64,000 nucleotides of DNA from Apodemus sylvaticus. Taxonomy: Eukaryota; Chordata; Mammalia; Rodentia; Muridae. The stretch spans positions 80,031,444 through 80,095,443 of the forward strand of contig NC_067482.1 of assembly GCF_947179515.1 (NCBI RefSeq), read 5' to 3'. Both the position numbers and the translations under genes were made by a program. The notes beneath the pieces are model-generated. The model was not told the DNA's origin and searched no databases. It saw only the letters and a list, made by a program, of their open reading frames with translations. Shown one piece after another: positions 44,981 through 56,575 of the stretch (its first letter is position 1; each line of letters begins with the position of its first letter).

Positions 44981-45890
44981 GATAGCCACGTGTTGTGGTC
45001 ACACCTCTAACTTTAGCACCTGGGCGGCAACAACAGACTAATCTCCTAATCTCAGCGAGTTCACATGCAGTTTGGCCTAGGTAGCAAGTTCCGGGCAAAC
45101 CAGGGCTATATGGTGAGACCCTGTCTCAAAAAACAAAAACAAAAACCAAGCAGACTCAAGGAGGCTGCAGGTTGGCTCAGTTTGCAGAGTGGGTAATCTA
45201 AGAACTGGAATTTGATTCCCCAGGATCCACATAAAACAAAAAGTACAAAAACAAAACCAAATCCAATGACAAAAAACTGGGCATGGTGACAAGCACGTGT
45301 AACCCAAGCACCATAGAGAAGGCAGAATTCAAGTGCAGCCTAATTGGTTAGCTTCACGTAGCCTGCCTGCCACATGGAACTCCAGGCTTGAACTCAGGTG
45401 TCGGGCCAGGCAGCACGCCTTTACCCACTGAACCATCCTGCCAGCCCTACTGGCTTTTCTTTTCTTTTTTTGGATTTGGTTTTTTCAAAACAAGGTTTTT
45501 CTGTATAGCCCTGGCTGTCCTGGAATTCACTCTGTAGACCAGGCTGGCCTCAAACTCAGAAATCCACCTGCCTGTGCCTCCCAGAGTGCTAGGATTACAG
45601 GCGTGTGCCACCACTGCCCGGCTAGAGAGCACTTTTGAGAGTCCATCCATTCTTGCCTTCCACCTTGCTGAGACAGGGTTGTAACTTTATTTTTTTCAAA
45701 TCCTATTTGTTTACAAGCTTTATTTTATGTATATGAACACACTGTAGCTGTCTTCAGACACACAGAAGAGAGCATCAGATCCCATTATAGGTTGTTGTGA
45801 GCCACCATGTGGTTGCTGGGAATTGAACTCAGAACCTCTGGAAGAGTAGTCAGTGCTCTTAACCACTGAGCCATCTCTCCGGCCCCCAAA
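44980..45890. mobile_element. SINE cluster
   Basis: Diverged B1 at 44980-45140 (+), a B2/B3-like head at 45160-45240 (+) with SINE-like tail sequence to 45440, B1 at 45455-45625 (-) and B2 at 45705-45886 (-). Confidence 0.75.
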
Positions 45891-47200
45891 TCGTATTTTT
45901 AATGATGGTTCTTAACCGCTTTAACCTTCCTTGTAGCCCATCACCCACCAAAGGTACTTGTTTTAACAGAACATCCTCCCTCCTGTGTCTGCTTCAGTGT
46001 TTTCCCCAGGAAAACACAATCCAACCGACTTTCTAAAGACTCATTGCGTTTCCCCGTCACATGGTCTCTCTTATTGCTGACACTGAGCACTGTACTGGCC
46101 TCCAAGCTTTGGGCCATTTCTCCTGCCCTTGTTGCCCACTGTGCCAGAGGATCACAGATTTGCACCAACTCATCTGCTTTTCTGTGGGCTCTGGTCTCAC
46201 ACACACACACACACACACACACACAATTCTGGTGAGCCCAAGGAGCCCAGGCTCCTATTTTATAGGAGACTTCTAAAAGCAGAGATTTTTGTCCAGTCGA
46301 TAGCAGAAATGGAAGAATTAGAGCCTGAGATTTGATGTTGAGGAAGCTCTCTCTCCATTGCTAAGATGGAGAGCCACAGGGCAGGACTTGAGCACAGCCA
46401 CAGATTAGCGTCCGTCCGGCTGACAACTGCAGACAGAGTGGTGACACCAGGCTTTTGACCATGAGGAAATGAATCCTACCACAACTGGTGGGCCTGGAAA
46501 GGAGGCGGGGACAACAGCAGCAGAGAGAGGCAGCCAACGCCTTGTTTTCAGCCCAAGCCACATTTTCAGTGAAGAACCCAGACAAGCAATGCTGGAAATC
46601 TGCTTCTGGAACTGTGAACTAATAAAGGGATGCTTGAAACTGCGAAATAGCTGGTAATTTGCTAGCCAGCAATAGAAAACAAAGACAGATTTGCTGTAAG
46701 GCCGCTAACATTTTAAACCCTGCCCCCCCACCCTGTCCCATTGGGCTTTTCCTGAGGGTTGAAAGGCAGCAATGAGCACCTATCATGAAAACAAACTGGG
46801 CTGTGTCCTGTTCCTTCCCCAGTGATAGACAGGGAGGGCCCAGTCCAAACCATTGCATATTCTGGACACTGGAAATGTCCATGGTAAGGCTAGGGCTACA
46901 GCCATGCAAATGCTATAACTGGAAGCCAGCAATTTTGGACTTTAAGCAGTTGGAGGGAGTGGGGTTTACCCGCAGTTTCTGTTGTAGTAGACGATAGGGT
47001 GTGCTGACTTGACATTTTACAAGTTTGCCTCTCACCACTGAGAAGTTCCAGAACACCTCATAGCAATGAGTGTACCCAGCACTTAGTGCGGGATTTCTAC
47101 CCTTCTCAATAAAAGATGTTTGGAAAAATGGTCGATAGTGAGCAGGGGTGGTACAAGACCAGCCAGGGCCAGCTTGAGCTGCCTGAAAGTAAGGAAGTTA
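45890..47200. other. Unique stretch with (CA)n
   Basis: A (CA) run lies at 46199-46225. Otherwise non-repetitive, with no exon recognised; a poly-A run lies at 47202-47223. Confidence 0.5.
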
Positions 47201-47224
47201 TCAAAAAAAAAAAAAAAAAAAAAA

Positions 47225-47764
47225 GAACAAACAAACAAATAAATAAAACCTACCGGACTCGGCAGCCACACCTGTAATCTCTGCACCTGGGAGACTCCAG
47301 TTCAAGACTATCCTGGACTACAGAGACTTAGTCTCAAAGATAAATAATGCTGCTCCTGGAGAGTTGGCTCAGCAGGTAAGAGCACTGGCTGCTCTTCCAG
47401 AGGACCTGGGTTCAATTCCCAGCACACACATGGCAACTCACAACTGTCTGTAACTCCAGTTCCAGGAGACCTGACACCCTCACACAGACATACATACATG
47501 CAAAACAGTCATGCCCATAAAATAATAAAAAGTTATTTTAAAAAAAAATACTGTGCTGGGGGGTTGTAGGGTAGTGGTGCACACCTTTATTCCATCATTC
47601 AGGAGGCAGGGGTCCTTTGTTCGGTGAGTTCCAAGCCCGGGTTACATAGAGAGACCCTGAATCAATAAATAAATAGAAGATAAATAACGTTAAGAGTTTA
47701 TTGGAGGAGTCAACCTCAAAGAACTCTTTACAGTTGAGACATACTTAATGATAGGACACATATA

Positions 47765-47795
<31 letters not shown>

Positions 47796-48180
47796 ATGAA
47801 TATTATTCAGCTGTAAAAAGAAGGCTTGTGCTGGTTAGACGACTCAGCAGGCTTGCTGTCAGGCCTGAGACTCTGGATTTTATCCCTTGGGATGCACATA
47901 ACAAAGGAGAGGACTGACTCCTGCAGGTTGACCTCTGTTCTCTAATCTGTGCAAACACACTCACACACACACACACACTCACTCACACACACACTCACAC
48001 ACATACACTCACACACAAACACACACATATATAAATTAAAAAGGTTTGAGCCCGATGTGGTGGCACATACCTTTAGTCAGAGCACCTGAGAGGTGGAGGG
48101 AGGTGGATTTCTCTAGTGAGTTCCAGGATAACCAGCGCTACATAACAGAGAGACCCTATCTTTCAAAAACACCAAGTAAA
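47225..48180 (+). mobile_element. SINE cluster: B1, B3, B1, B3, B1
   Basis: B1 at 47240-47345, B3 at 47350-47545, B1-like at 47555-47670, a (TG) run at 47771-47797, B3 at 47826-48035 ending in (CA)/(CACT) repeats and B1 at 48042-48170. All are on the plus strand. Confidence 0.75.
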
Positions 48181-48359
48181 TAAATGGAAGTTAGCTTAGT
48201 GGAAGAGTGTTTATTTACCTGGGCTCTACAAGGCCTCCTTCCATCACAGCCCTGGAAAACACGTGGGATCCCGGCATGGGTTGCATCATGTATGAACCTT
48301 GAAGATATTATTTATGATTAAAAACTTACCTAAATATAAAGGGACAGGTATTATTAGAT

Positions 48360-48715
48360 GCTTTAGTAGAGTTACTATTGCTGTAATGACATCGTATCCA
48401 AAAGCAACTGAGGGAAGAGAGGGTTTATTTGACTTACGTGTCCTGTCCTGAATCATTGAGGGAAGCCAAGGCAGGAATTCACATGGGGTGAGGCAGGGAG
48501 GAGCCTGCTTTCTTATAGTGAGCGCCCCACCACCTGGGGACTGCACTAGTGACTGCACTGCAGCCTAGGGACTGCTGCTCACAATCACTGATTACGAACC
48601 TGCCCTCCAGGCTTGCCTGCAGCTCCATCTTACGGAGGCTGCTTCTCAACTGAGGTTCCCTCCTCTCAGAGGGCTCCAGCTTGTGTCAAGTTGACGTACA
48701 CCTTGCTAGCACTTG
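48360..48715 (+). mobile_element. 'gtttctattgctgtaatga' family repeat
   Basis: agagttactattgctgtaat, gagggtttatttgacttacg and tail gcttgtgtcaagttgacgta. Confidence 0.7.
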
Positions 48716-49542
48716 TACCAACTTTGGCTAACTTTGTCTGAGGTGACCTGAATGGTCAAACGCACGGAGAGGGAAAACTAGAATAGTGACTGTCAGACAC
48801 TGGGGAGGGAAGGCAGTGGGAGCCGATGGGCCTGGGCACATTGTTTCAGTCTGAGGTGAGGAACTCTGTCTCTGTTGGGGGAGGGTGAGGGGGGCGTGGG
48901 GGGATATGGGTCAGAGCTGCACAGTAGTGTGCAGGTGCTCAAAGGTGGAGCATAGACCAGTGGTGCAGCGTGGGAGCTTGCTGCCCTATTCTTTGTGCAT
49001 ACTTGAGGCTTTGGTTTTTCTGGAAATTGAATCCAAGGCCTTACATATGATAGACAGGTTCTTTGTACTTTCTGAGAAACAAGGTCTTCCTAAATAGCCC
49101 AGGCTGGACTTAAATTTGATATGCAGTACAAGCTGGCCTAGTCTGCCTTCTGAATGCTGGCAATATTCCTGTGTACCACTCGCACACGGTGCCTTTAGAA
49201 ACTGCACTCTCAGTGCTGGCTAGCTGTGCCTTAAGAACTTTTCCTACGTAGAAAATATCTAGATTTTCTTGATATCTGTATAAAATAAGGTATTAGTTTC
49301 CAGATGGGACACTGAGGCTCAAAGAGACTGAATTACAGGCTCACGAACACATTCAGCAAGTGGCTCAGCAGAACAATGCCAAACAGTAGATTCCATTCAG
49401 CAGGAGTATCAAGAAATCAGGCATTGAACATAAATGCTGAGACTTTATCTCTATGAGAGATCTCTCAAGGAGACTTAGTAGTCCCATTTTCTGGGTTGAG
49501 GACAGATCTCCCATACCAAGGGATTTGGAGCCTGGGTGGGCA

Positions 49543-49573
<31 letters not shown>

Positions 49574-49640
49574 CCGGAGATTGAAGCTAGGCCTCTGAGC
49601 ATGCTAGACTAACACTGTACCCCTGAGCTCTCTATTTCCA
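48716..49640. other. Mostly unique; B1 remnant, (TC)n and ID-like fragment
   Basis: B1-like remnant at 49075-49180 (-), (TC) run at 49541-49569 and ID-like inverted sequence at 49575-49635. Confidence 0.5.
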
Positions 49641-50140
49641 GATTGTTTCTGTTGCTACTTTGTTTCCAAACCAGTTCCCCGGTAAAAGAAAGCTCAACTC
49701 AATCAGTAACAATACAAGCTACAAGCCTAGATTGGGCGACCTCCCACTACACTACTCTATTCCATCTATATTATCCCATATAATTTGCGGTTTTTCCAGG
49801 CCACATGCTTCTCTCCCTCAGATCCTCTCCGTTCCTCCCTGGTAGCTCCTCCCCGGTAGCTCCTCCCCTCCGGTTTATTCCCGTCGCTCCTCCCCTCAAC
49901 TCTCAGCTCCTCCCACTTCCTCCTGCCCAATCATTAGCTTAAGCCTTTATTTGAAAAGTTAAGGTGGGGAGAAGGTTCATCAGGCAACTCCTCATCTGCA
50001 GCCCCTCTGAGGAGTGGAATTAGCATCAAAATACAAGCCCAGGGCGATCCACAGCAGTTGCAGTCGTGGGGTAGAAACTGGTCCAGCCTGGGGACCGGAG
50101 CAAGCACAGGGCTCTGAGAGGCAGCCTGTGGCAGAAGAGC
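49640..50140. repeat. Probable unidentified interspersed repeat with CTCCTCCCC motifs
   Basis: Contains four spaced ctcctccc blocks at 49845-49920, a CCAATCA box at about 49927 and a layout reminiscent of a retroviral LTR promoter. I believe similar text recurs in rodent genomes but cannot name the family. Confidence 0.35.
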
Positions 50141-50288
50141 CTGAAGAGCTGGACAGAATTTGCTTCTGTAAACACCACCAATGGTGTGGTGGAAGGAGGG
50201 AGCCCTGGAGGCCTCGAGGCCCCTCTACTCTGCCAGCTGCACCCCACAAGATGAGGGGGAGGAGGATATGAAGCTGCCCACCTCCTGC

Positions 50289-50305
50289 GGGGGGGGGGGG
50301 GGGGT
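50289..50305 (+). repeat. Poly-G run
   Basis: About 17 consecutive G; potential G-quadruplex and mutational hotspot. Confidence 0.95.
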
Positions 50306-51660
50306 CTGCTGTTGGCAGTGAGGTCCTGAACACAGTCACTTTAGGGCAGCTCTTAGGGATTTAACGGATTAAAGCAACAAGGAGCAGTAAGCAGAGACTG
50401 GGATGGCAGATTCATAACCATATAGAAAGAAAAGTCTAGAAACTTGAACTAGAAGAACATGTGCAAGGCCTGTGCTGAGAATAAGGTTAAAGAAAAGGAG
50501 GGCAGCTAACAGCACTTGTGCGCCCTCTAGTGGACACAGAAGCGAAGAACACTATCTAGTTTGTCCAAATTAAGTCTATCTTGCTTTGTACCAGGAATCT
50601 GGTACCAGGACCAAAATCCCCGAAGGTCCAAATTGAAATATGATATTTGCATAGTGCCGACTTGTATCCTTCTGTATACATTAAGGTGTTGCTCAATGAT
50701 TTATGTAACACAGAGTAGATACTATATAAAGAGCCGATATACTGAGGGCTGGGGACGCAGGTTCAGTGCAAGACTTTGTCTCATCCCAACTATTTAGTGT
50801 TCGCTCACTTTCAGAGACCCTGCTACACAGCAGGGATTTACAAATCTGGAAACCTCAGCTGTCTAGCCAGTTCTCTTCTGCAGGTCTTCTCTTGCAAGTC
50901 TTCTTGCCTCTGGAATGTGCGTCTTTGAGTTCCCTTTCCAGCCATGCTGTCTTAGCCTAGGAAGAAACCACATTCTCATTCAGAAGATGTAGAGAAAAAA
51001 AAAAAGGCCACCTGTCCCTGGGGGCCAGTCCTTAGGAGGCAGGTCTGTGTGTGACCTCTGTTTCCTTGGTGATTTTTATTTTGAGACAAAGTCTCTTCAT
51101 GTAGCACAGGCTGGACTGTAGCTGATGATCCTCCTGCCTGTCTCCCAAGAGGTTACAGGTGTGCCCACCACACCCCATCCCTGGGGTCTTTCAAGTTTCA
51201 CCTCTTCTATTACTTTGTCACTTAAACGTGAACTCTCTCCAGCAGGGTGATTTTCTGGCTTTTAAATTCATTGTTGACTAATTCTTCTCTCTTCATTTCA
51301 CGTTCCCAATTAAATGCTGTTTTCTCTATGATTGACAACTGCCGACGTTTCTCATTACAAATGTTTCCTCCAGACAGTTGGACGGGCAACATGATATGTT
51401 CATATATAGTTACTCTAGATGTGCAGAAGAAATACCTCAATAGGACACAGCAGGAGGGCAGCTATCTGCAAGCCACAGAAAGGTTCCAGAAGAAACAACT
51501 GGGTCTTGACTTTAGATATCTAGCCAGTAGAACTATGAGAAAATACATTTCTGTAACAAAAAGGGTTTTTCCCCATTTTTAGTTAAAAAAAGAGAGGATT
51601 TAAAATGGAATAAAGTCTTAAACTGAGACAAAGATTATTAGATTTTAGGGGCAGTATAAA
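50306..51660. other. AT-rich unique stretch
   Basis: Holds the CTCF-type motif at 50521 and an old B1 piece at 51065-51185 (-). No exon recognised. Confidence 0.5.
50521..50534 (-). promoter_or_regulatory. Candidate CTCF site, reverse orientation
   Basis: The minus strand reads CCACTAGAGGGCGC, which fits all 14 positions of the CTCF core consensus by eye. It lies in non-SINE sequence about 3.8 kb upstream of the CpG-island promoter at 54.3 kb. Confidence 0.6.
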
Positions 51661-51669
51661 GAGATAGAA

Positions 51670-51925
51670 CGGCTGGGCAGTAGTGGCACACTCCTGTAAT
51701 CCCAGGATTTGGGAGGCAGAGGCAGGCAGATTTTTGAGTTTGAGGCCAGCCTGGTCTACAGAGTGAGTTCCAGGACAGCCAGGGCTACATAAAGAAACCC
51801 TGTCTTGAGAAAACAAAAACAAAAAAAAAAAAACAAAAAAAAAAAAACAAAAAAAAAAAAAACAAAATCAAAAACAAAAAAAAAAAAAAATGAAAAAAAA
51901 GGGAGAGAGAGAGAGAGAAAGAAGG
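51670..51925 (+). mobile_element. B1 SINE with a very long A-rich tail
   Basis: B1 body 51670-51812, then about 85 bp of (A)nC / CAAAA sequence and a (GA) run to about 51920. Confidence 0.9.
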
Positions 51926-52384
51926 CAGAATGAGACCAGGATCTGACCTTAGCACTCGAGACCATGTTTACTAGCACACAACAGAGAGGGCAGCCTCTCT
52001 TGAGGGAATAGAGGGTCTCGCAGGGGGAAAAGCTGGCTGAGACCCTCTATAAGGAGCAGGGTGGGGGCAGGCTTGGGCTGAGGAAGTTCATGCAGTTGTG
52101 GGGGCTATGTGCAGGTTTGTGGTCTCTCTTTCCTGGAATTGTCTGTTTCGAGTAAGGCAGATCATCTTGGGAGATGGGCTGTCGCTCCAGCATTCTTCTC
52201 TGGGCTGAGCAAGGTCGGCTGTAATCTCATACAGATCCTGTTTTTAAAACCAAAGCATTCTATGAAAAATGTTTTATCAATGACAATTTCCGGGTGTTAC
52301 TATTATCCTATGTGTATACATATCTAAATGTCACCACTGAAGGAAGCTGGTCGAAGGGTACAATGTATTCTTTTTGTTGTTGCT

Positions 52385-52800
52385 TTGTTAGTTTTTGAGA
52401 CAAGGTCTCACTATTGTAACTTTGGGAATTTTCTATGCAGACCAGGCTGACTTTGAACACACAGAAATCTACCGGACTCTACTTCCCAATTATAGGCATG
52501 CACCAGCAAGTCTAACCTTTTTTTGTTTGTTTTGTTTTTTTGAGACAGGTTTCTGCCTGTGTAGCCCTGGCTATCCTGGAACTCACTTTGTAGACCAGGC
52601 TGGCCTCCAACTCAGAAATCTGCCTGCCTCTGCCTCCGGAGTGCTGGGATTAAAGGCATGCGCCACCACTGCCTGGCAAGAAGATTTTAGATCCTCTAGG
52701 ACTGGAGTCACAGATGGCTCCATGTGGGTGCTGGGAATCAAACCCATGTTCTCTGGAAGAGTAGCTAATGTTCTTAACTGCTGAGCCATCTCTTCAGCCC
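52385..52800 (-). mobile_element. B1, B1 and B2/B3 cluster
   Basis: Diverged B1 at 52395-52515, B1 at 52525-52678 and a truncated B2/B3 at 52685-52800 ending gagccatctcttcagccca. Confidence 0.8.
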
Positions 52801-52884
52801 AGCATATGGGATTCTGTTTTGTCCATTTTAAACAATTTGCTGTAACTCTACAATTATTACAAATCTTTAAAGAATGTAAAAACA

Positions 52885-52937
52885 GCTGGGTGTGGTTGTT
52901 GCCACCTTTAACCCCAACACTGTGTGTGTGTGTGTGT

Positions 52938-52978
<41 letters not shown>

Positions 52979-53000
52979 GGAGGCAGGCAGATTTTTGCTT
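52885..53000 (+). mobile_element. B1 with its middle replaced by (TG)n(GA)n
   Basis: The B1 head cagctgggtgtggttgttgc ... aaccccaacactg runs into (TG)9, then (GA)n about 40 bp, then resumes as ggaggcaggcagattttt. A microsatellite has grown at the B1 'cttgggaggcagaggcagg' site. Confidence 0.75.
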
Positions 53001-53019
53001 GGTTTTCAGTTTTCCAGGT

Positions 53020-53200
53020 CAGCCACGGTGACAGCGATTCAGTTGAGTGCTTACATAGGATACACAAAGCTCTGAGTTAGATCCCAGCACTACATAAACC
53101 AGGCATGGAAGCGCATTATTACTGCGATCTCAACACTGGGACCTGCTTGGGTTACATAGCAAGACCTTGTCTCAACAATAAACACACAAATAATAAAATA
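53020..53200 (+). mobile_element. B4-type SINE
   Basis: An ID-like head (ttgagtgcttacataggata, gttagatcccagcactacat) followed by a B1-like part ending caagaccttgtctcaacaat. Confidence 0.6.
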
Positions 53201-53329
53201 AAAAGTTAGACATATCACATCTAGTAGGATAAAGTGTTAAAAAAAATGATTGTCTCAGGAACCTACATGGGTTATTTATTTATTTATTTTGGTCTTTTGT
53301 TTCTTACTAATATATTTCTTTTTATATTT

Positions 53330-53512
53330 ATTTTTTAAAGATTTATTTATTTATATGTATGAATACACTGTAGCTGTCTTCAGACACACCAGAAGAAGGC
53401 ATAGGATCCCATTACGGACAGTTGTAAGCTACCATGTGGTTGCTAAGAATTGAACTCAGGACCTCTGGCAGAGCATCAGTGCCCTTAACTGCTGAGCCAT
53501 CTCTCCAGCCAT
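53330..53512 (-). mobile_element. B2 SINE with target-site duplication
   Basis: Nearly full-length B2 between direct repeats TAATATATTTCTTTTT at 53308-53323 and 53513-53528. The 16-of-16 match suggests a fairly recent insertion. Confidence 0.9.
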
Positions 53513-53617
53513 TAATATATTTCTTTTTCTCTGCAATGTAGATATGATTGGTTTAATAAAAATGCTAAAATAAAGATTTTATAATGTTTTAAAGGAGATG
53601 AACACAAGTTATCTATT

Positions 53618-53760
53618 GGCAGTGGTGGCACATGCCTTAATCCCACCACTTGGGAGGCAGAGGCAGGCAGATTTCTGAGTTGGAGGCCAGCCTGGTCTAC
53701 AGAGTGAGTTCCAGGACAGCCAGGGCTATACAGAGAAACCATATCTTGAGGAAAAAAGAG

Positions 53761-53831
<71 letters not shown>

Positions 53832-53836
53832 AAAGG
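53618..53836 (+). mobile_element. B1 SINE followed by (GAAA)n
   Basis: B1 body 53618-53750, then an A-tail that has become about 19 units of GAAA (53757-53834). Confidence 0.95.
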
Positions 53837-54189
53837 GGGAAATGAATAGGACCAAAGTCAGGAATGCATGGCTATATGAGTTGAGGTTCTGACCTCAGCT
53901 CACGGTGAAGTACCCCTTGGATGAAAAGTCTTGGATGTTGCTTATATTTTCCTCCTAGAACAATGAATTTTCCAAGGACAGCAGAAAAAGTCTAGCTTTA
54001 GCCTAGCAGACAGGCATAATCCAGCCGCTGATCAGATTTACAGCTCCGATTTTGACTTTCCCCTTTACTAAGCCAGCGATGTTGGCCTCAGTCTCCCCAT
54101 CTGTAACTGGGAAAGAGATGGACTTTAAAGTCTTCCAAGAACCTTTCGATTCCTGGCGAGGGATTCCGAGCTAGGACTCCCCAGACCGC

Positions 54190-54650
54190 CTCAGGCGCTT
54201 GGCTCGCCCAGATCCTCAATTCTCACGAAGGCCGGCCCCGCTAGGGCCCCGCCCTTCCCACACAGGCCCCGCCCAACAGGTACCCAGCCCCTCCCTCCGG
54301 GTTGCACCCTTGACCCCGCCCCCGGGGTGTGCGTCCACCGGAAGTTCCGCGCACGGGCCTCTCACTTCCGCTCGGCAGGTGACAGCCCGTGGAGCTTGGA
54401 GCGGCCGGCTGCTGCGACGCACCGGGGGAGAGGGAGGCGGAGGCTGCGGACATTTTGCTGCTGAAGCGAGCCGAGCCGCGGAACCCGGAGCCGTTTGGAT
54501 TTGTGGGTGAGGAAAAAGGCAGCCCGGCAAGATAGAAAAAGAAACCTGAAGGGGTCCGAGGTGAGGGGTCTGCGAGGTCAGAGGTCACGGAGAGGACGCC
54601 ACGCTGGAGGGGCGTGAGCCGCGGGTGGGCGAAGGTGAAAGGGCTGCGTG
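54190..54650 (+). promoter_or_regulatory. Ap1b1: CpG-island promoter, probably of Ap1b1
   Basis: CpG-dense segment in an otherwise CpG-poor region. It contains several CCCCGCCC GC boxes (near 54247, 54265, 54314), an ETS motif ACCGGAAGT at 54337-54345 and a second, inverted one (CACTTCCG) at 54363-54370. There is no TATA box, so it looks like a housekeeping-type promoter. The direction is inferred from the rightward splice donors at 54507 and 54561. Ap1b1 is assigned by synteny: it lies next to, and divergent from, Nefh in mouse and human as I recall the maps. The protein is the AP-1 clathrin adaptor beta subunit. Confidence 0.65.
54375..54506 (+). other. Ap1b1: Probable noncoding first exon (Ap1b1 5' UTR)
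   Basis: Sequence downstream of the ETS motifs ends in GGATTTGTGG|GTGAGG, a good donor at 54507. A second strong donor, CCGAG|GTGAGG, at 54561 could extend the exon. No ATG-led Ap1b1 coding start (MTDSKYF) is seen here or anywhere to 64 kb, so the exon would be entirely 5' UTR. The 5' boundary is a guess from promoter motifs. Confidence 0.5.
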
Positions 54651-55779
54651 CTCATTCATTCCCGACGGCTTGGCGGCCCGGCGTCAGCCGTCATCTCAGG
54701 TCCGCAGTCCTGCTTGGAGAGGACGGCGGGAGAGACTCCTGGACTTAGGCCTCTGCTGCGCTCTGCACCCCCTTCCCACTCCTTGGCCAACCTGAGGCCT
54801 CCTCGTTCAGGGCCTTATCTCTTGGCCACCGCCCCCAAAATGGGGCAAAAATCTAGAAATGGCCTTCTGCCGCCCGCCCCTCGTCCTTTGGGTCCTCAGG
54901 GACACTTGTACTAGTTGTAACACAACAAGATTGTCTTGCCATTGGTTATCCAGCCCTTACTGACTTCGAACCTCTGTGCTTACTAAGCACTTTGTGTCCC
55001 GAGCTCCCAGCAGCCCCAGTCAGGTAGCTACTGTTGCTTCACTTTCTTTACTCATGAGACACAGGCACGGGAGGTTAAAGCACACAGGGAAGGTCATTCG
55101 AGTAGAAGAGGCAAAACCAGGCTTCCTATGCAGGTCTCCAGAGACCATCAAAGCGCGGGGACAAAGGTACCTGGTTTGGGGTGTAGGAGTGATTTGATAT
55201 ATTGTTGCCATTGCCTTATTTGGATTGGTGTCAGGATGCTGCCTTCTTGTCTCTGGTCTGGTCTGACGTTCATGAGCGTTTGATTGACTTCCATTAGGAG
55301 GAGGCTGGCTGTTCAGTTGCAGGTTGTTGCTGTCAGTGTTTGGACTTTCAGGTCAAGAGTCTGAAGATTTTCCTGGCTGTAAGACACCCAAGGGCTGTTC
55401 TTGAAACTGATGTGCAGACATTCCCTTCATTGTGTTTGCTTGAGTCCTTTTGCAGTAAGGAGGGGAACAACAGGATCCCTTAGGGGATCTTTCCGTCCTA
55501 GAGGAACAGGTCCAAAGGACCAGGCTTTGGCCTGTCATGGTGCCTGGGACGAGTAGTCTGCCTGGGAGATGGGAAGGCGACTTTAGAAGCTGGAGGGTGA
55601 GGCTCTTTTCCTTTGGAGACCTTTGGTTGTTGGTTCCTTATATCTTAGTTTCTCTGACAGCAACACAAGAGAGACTTACTATCTTCCTACTTCCTCTTGA
55701 GTGCAATCAACTATAATGAGCCTGTGAAAGTTTCCTTGTGCTTTTGAAAAAGTAGTAAGTAAAAATGTTACATTAATTA

Positions 55780-55955
55780 CTTTTTTTTTTTTAAGCCAGT
55801 TTCACTCTGGCCCTGTCTGGCCAGGATCTCATGTGTCTTGAATTCATAGCAGACCTCTTGCCTCAGTCTCCCAAGTTCTAGGATTGATTACAGAGCTGAA
55901 CCACCACACCCAGCTCTTCTGTCTGTCTCTGTCTGTCTGTCTGTCTGTCTGTCAT
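55780..55955 (-). mobile_element. Diverged B1 and (CTGT)n
   Basis: Old B1 at 55780-55915 preceded by poly-T, then a CTGT tetranucleotide run at 55918-55953. Confidence 0.65.
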
Positions 55956-56439
55956 GAGCTCTGTGATGTTTTCTAGTTCTATTGAATTCACAGGAACTTA
56001 AGAGTGTCACCTTATCCCTGTCCTTCCAAGGGATAATTGAAGATAAAGCAGCTTGTAGGAACATAGACAGAGCCCTGGCACTCTGTCCTGAATGGGGCCC
56101 TCCAGTCCCTTTGCCTCTTAGGCAAACTGTCAAGAGGGCTTTGCTAGTCCCAGAGAACCAGACCTTTGGTGTTTCTGTAGAGATCGTTGGATGAGCGTGG
56201 GTTGACGGGAAGCCTCACACTGGGTAGCTTGGAGGACTCAGAGGTCCAGTGAGCGCTCTGACTCCCTGCCAGCCAACTCCTGGCTCTAGCCCCAGGCCAG
56301 CAGCCTCCTAGTTGTATGACCTGGATAACTCTCTTCAACTGGGTTTCTATCCTAATAAAATATGCAGATAAAGTGGTAGAGCACTTCCCCAGTGTTTGCA
56401 AGGCTGGTTTCTATTCCCAGCACCAAGAAAAATAAGGGT

Positions 56440-56575
56440 TTTGGGGAGACGTGGTGGTCCACACCTGTAACCCCAGCCAGCACTCATGAAGCTGAGCAGG
56501 AGGAGACCCATGTGATGTGCATGGTAAGCACCAGTCATGGCTACACAAGAAGACCTCGTCTCTGAATAGTCATGA
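56440..56575 (+). mobile_element. Diverged B1
   Basis: ggagacgtggtggtccacac ... agctgagcaggaggagaccc; old copy. Confidence 0.5.

Noticed and set aside
54199..54588. Open frames in the CpG island (103-115 codons)
   Set aside because: GC-rich promoter DNA on both strands; no conserved product, and the island is explained as promoter and 5' UTR.
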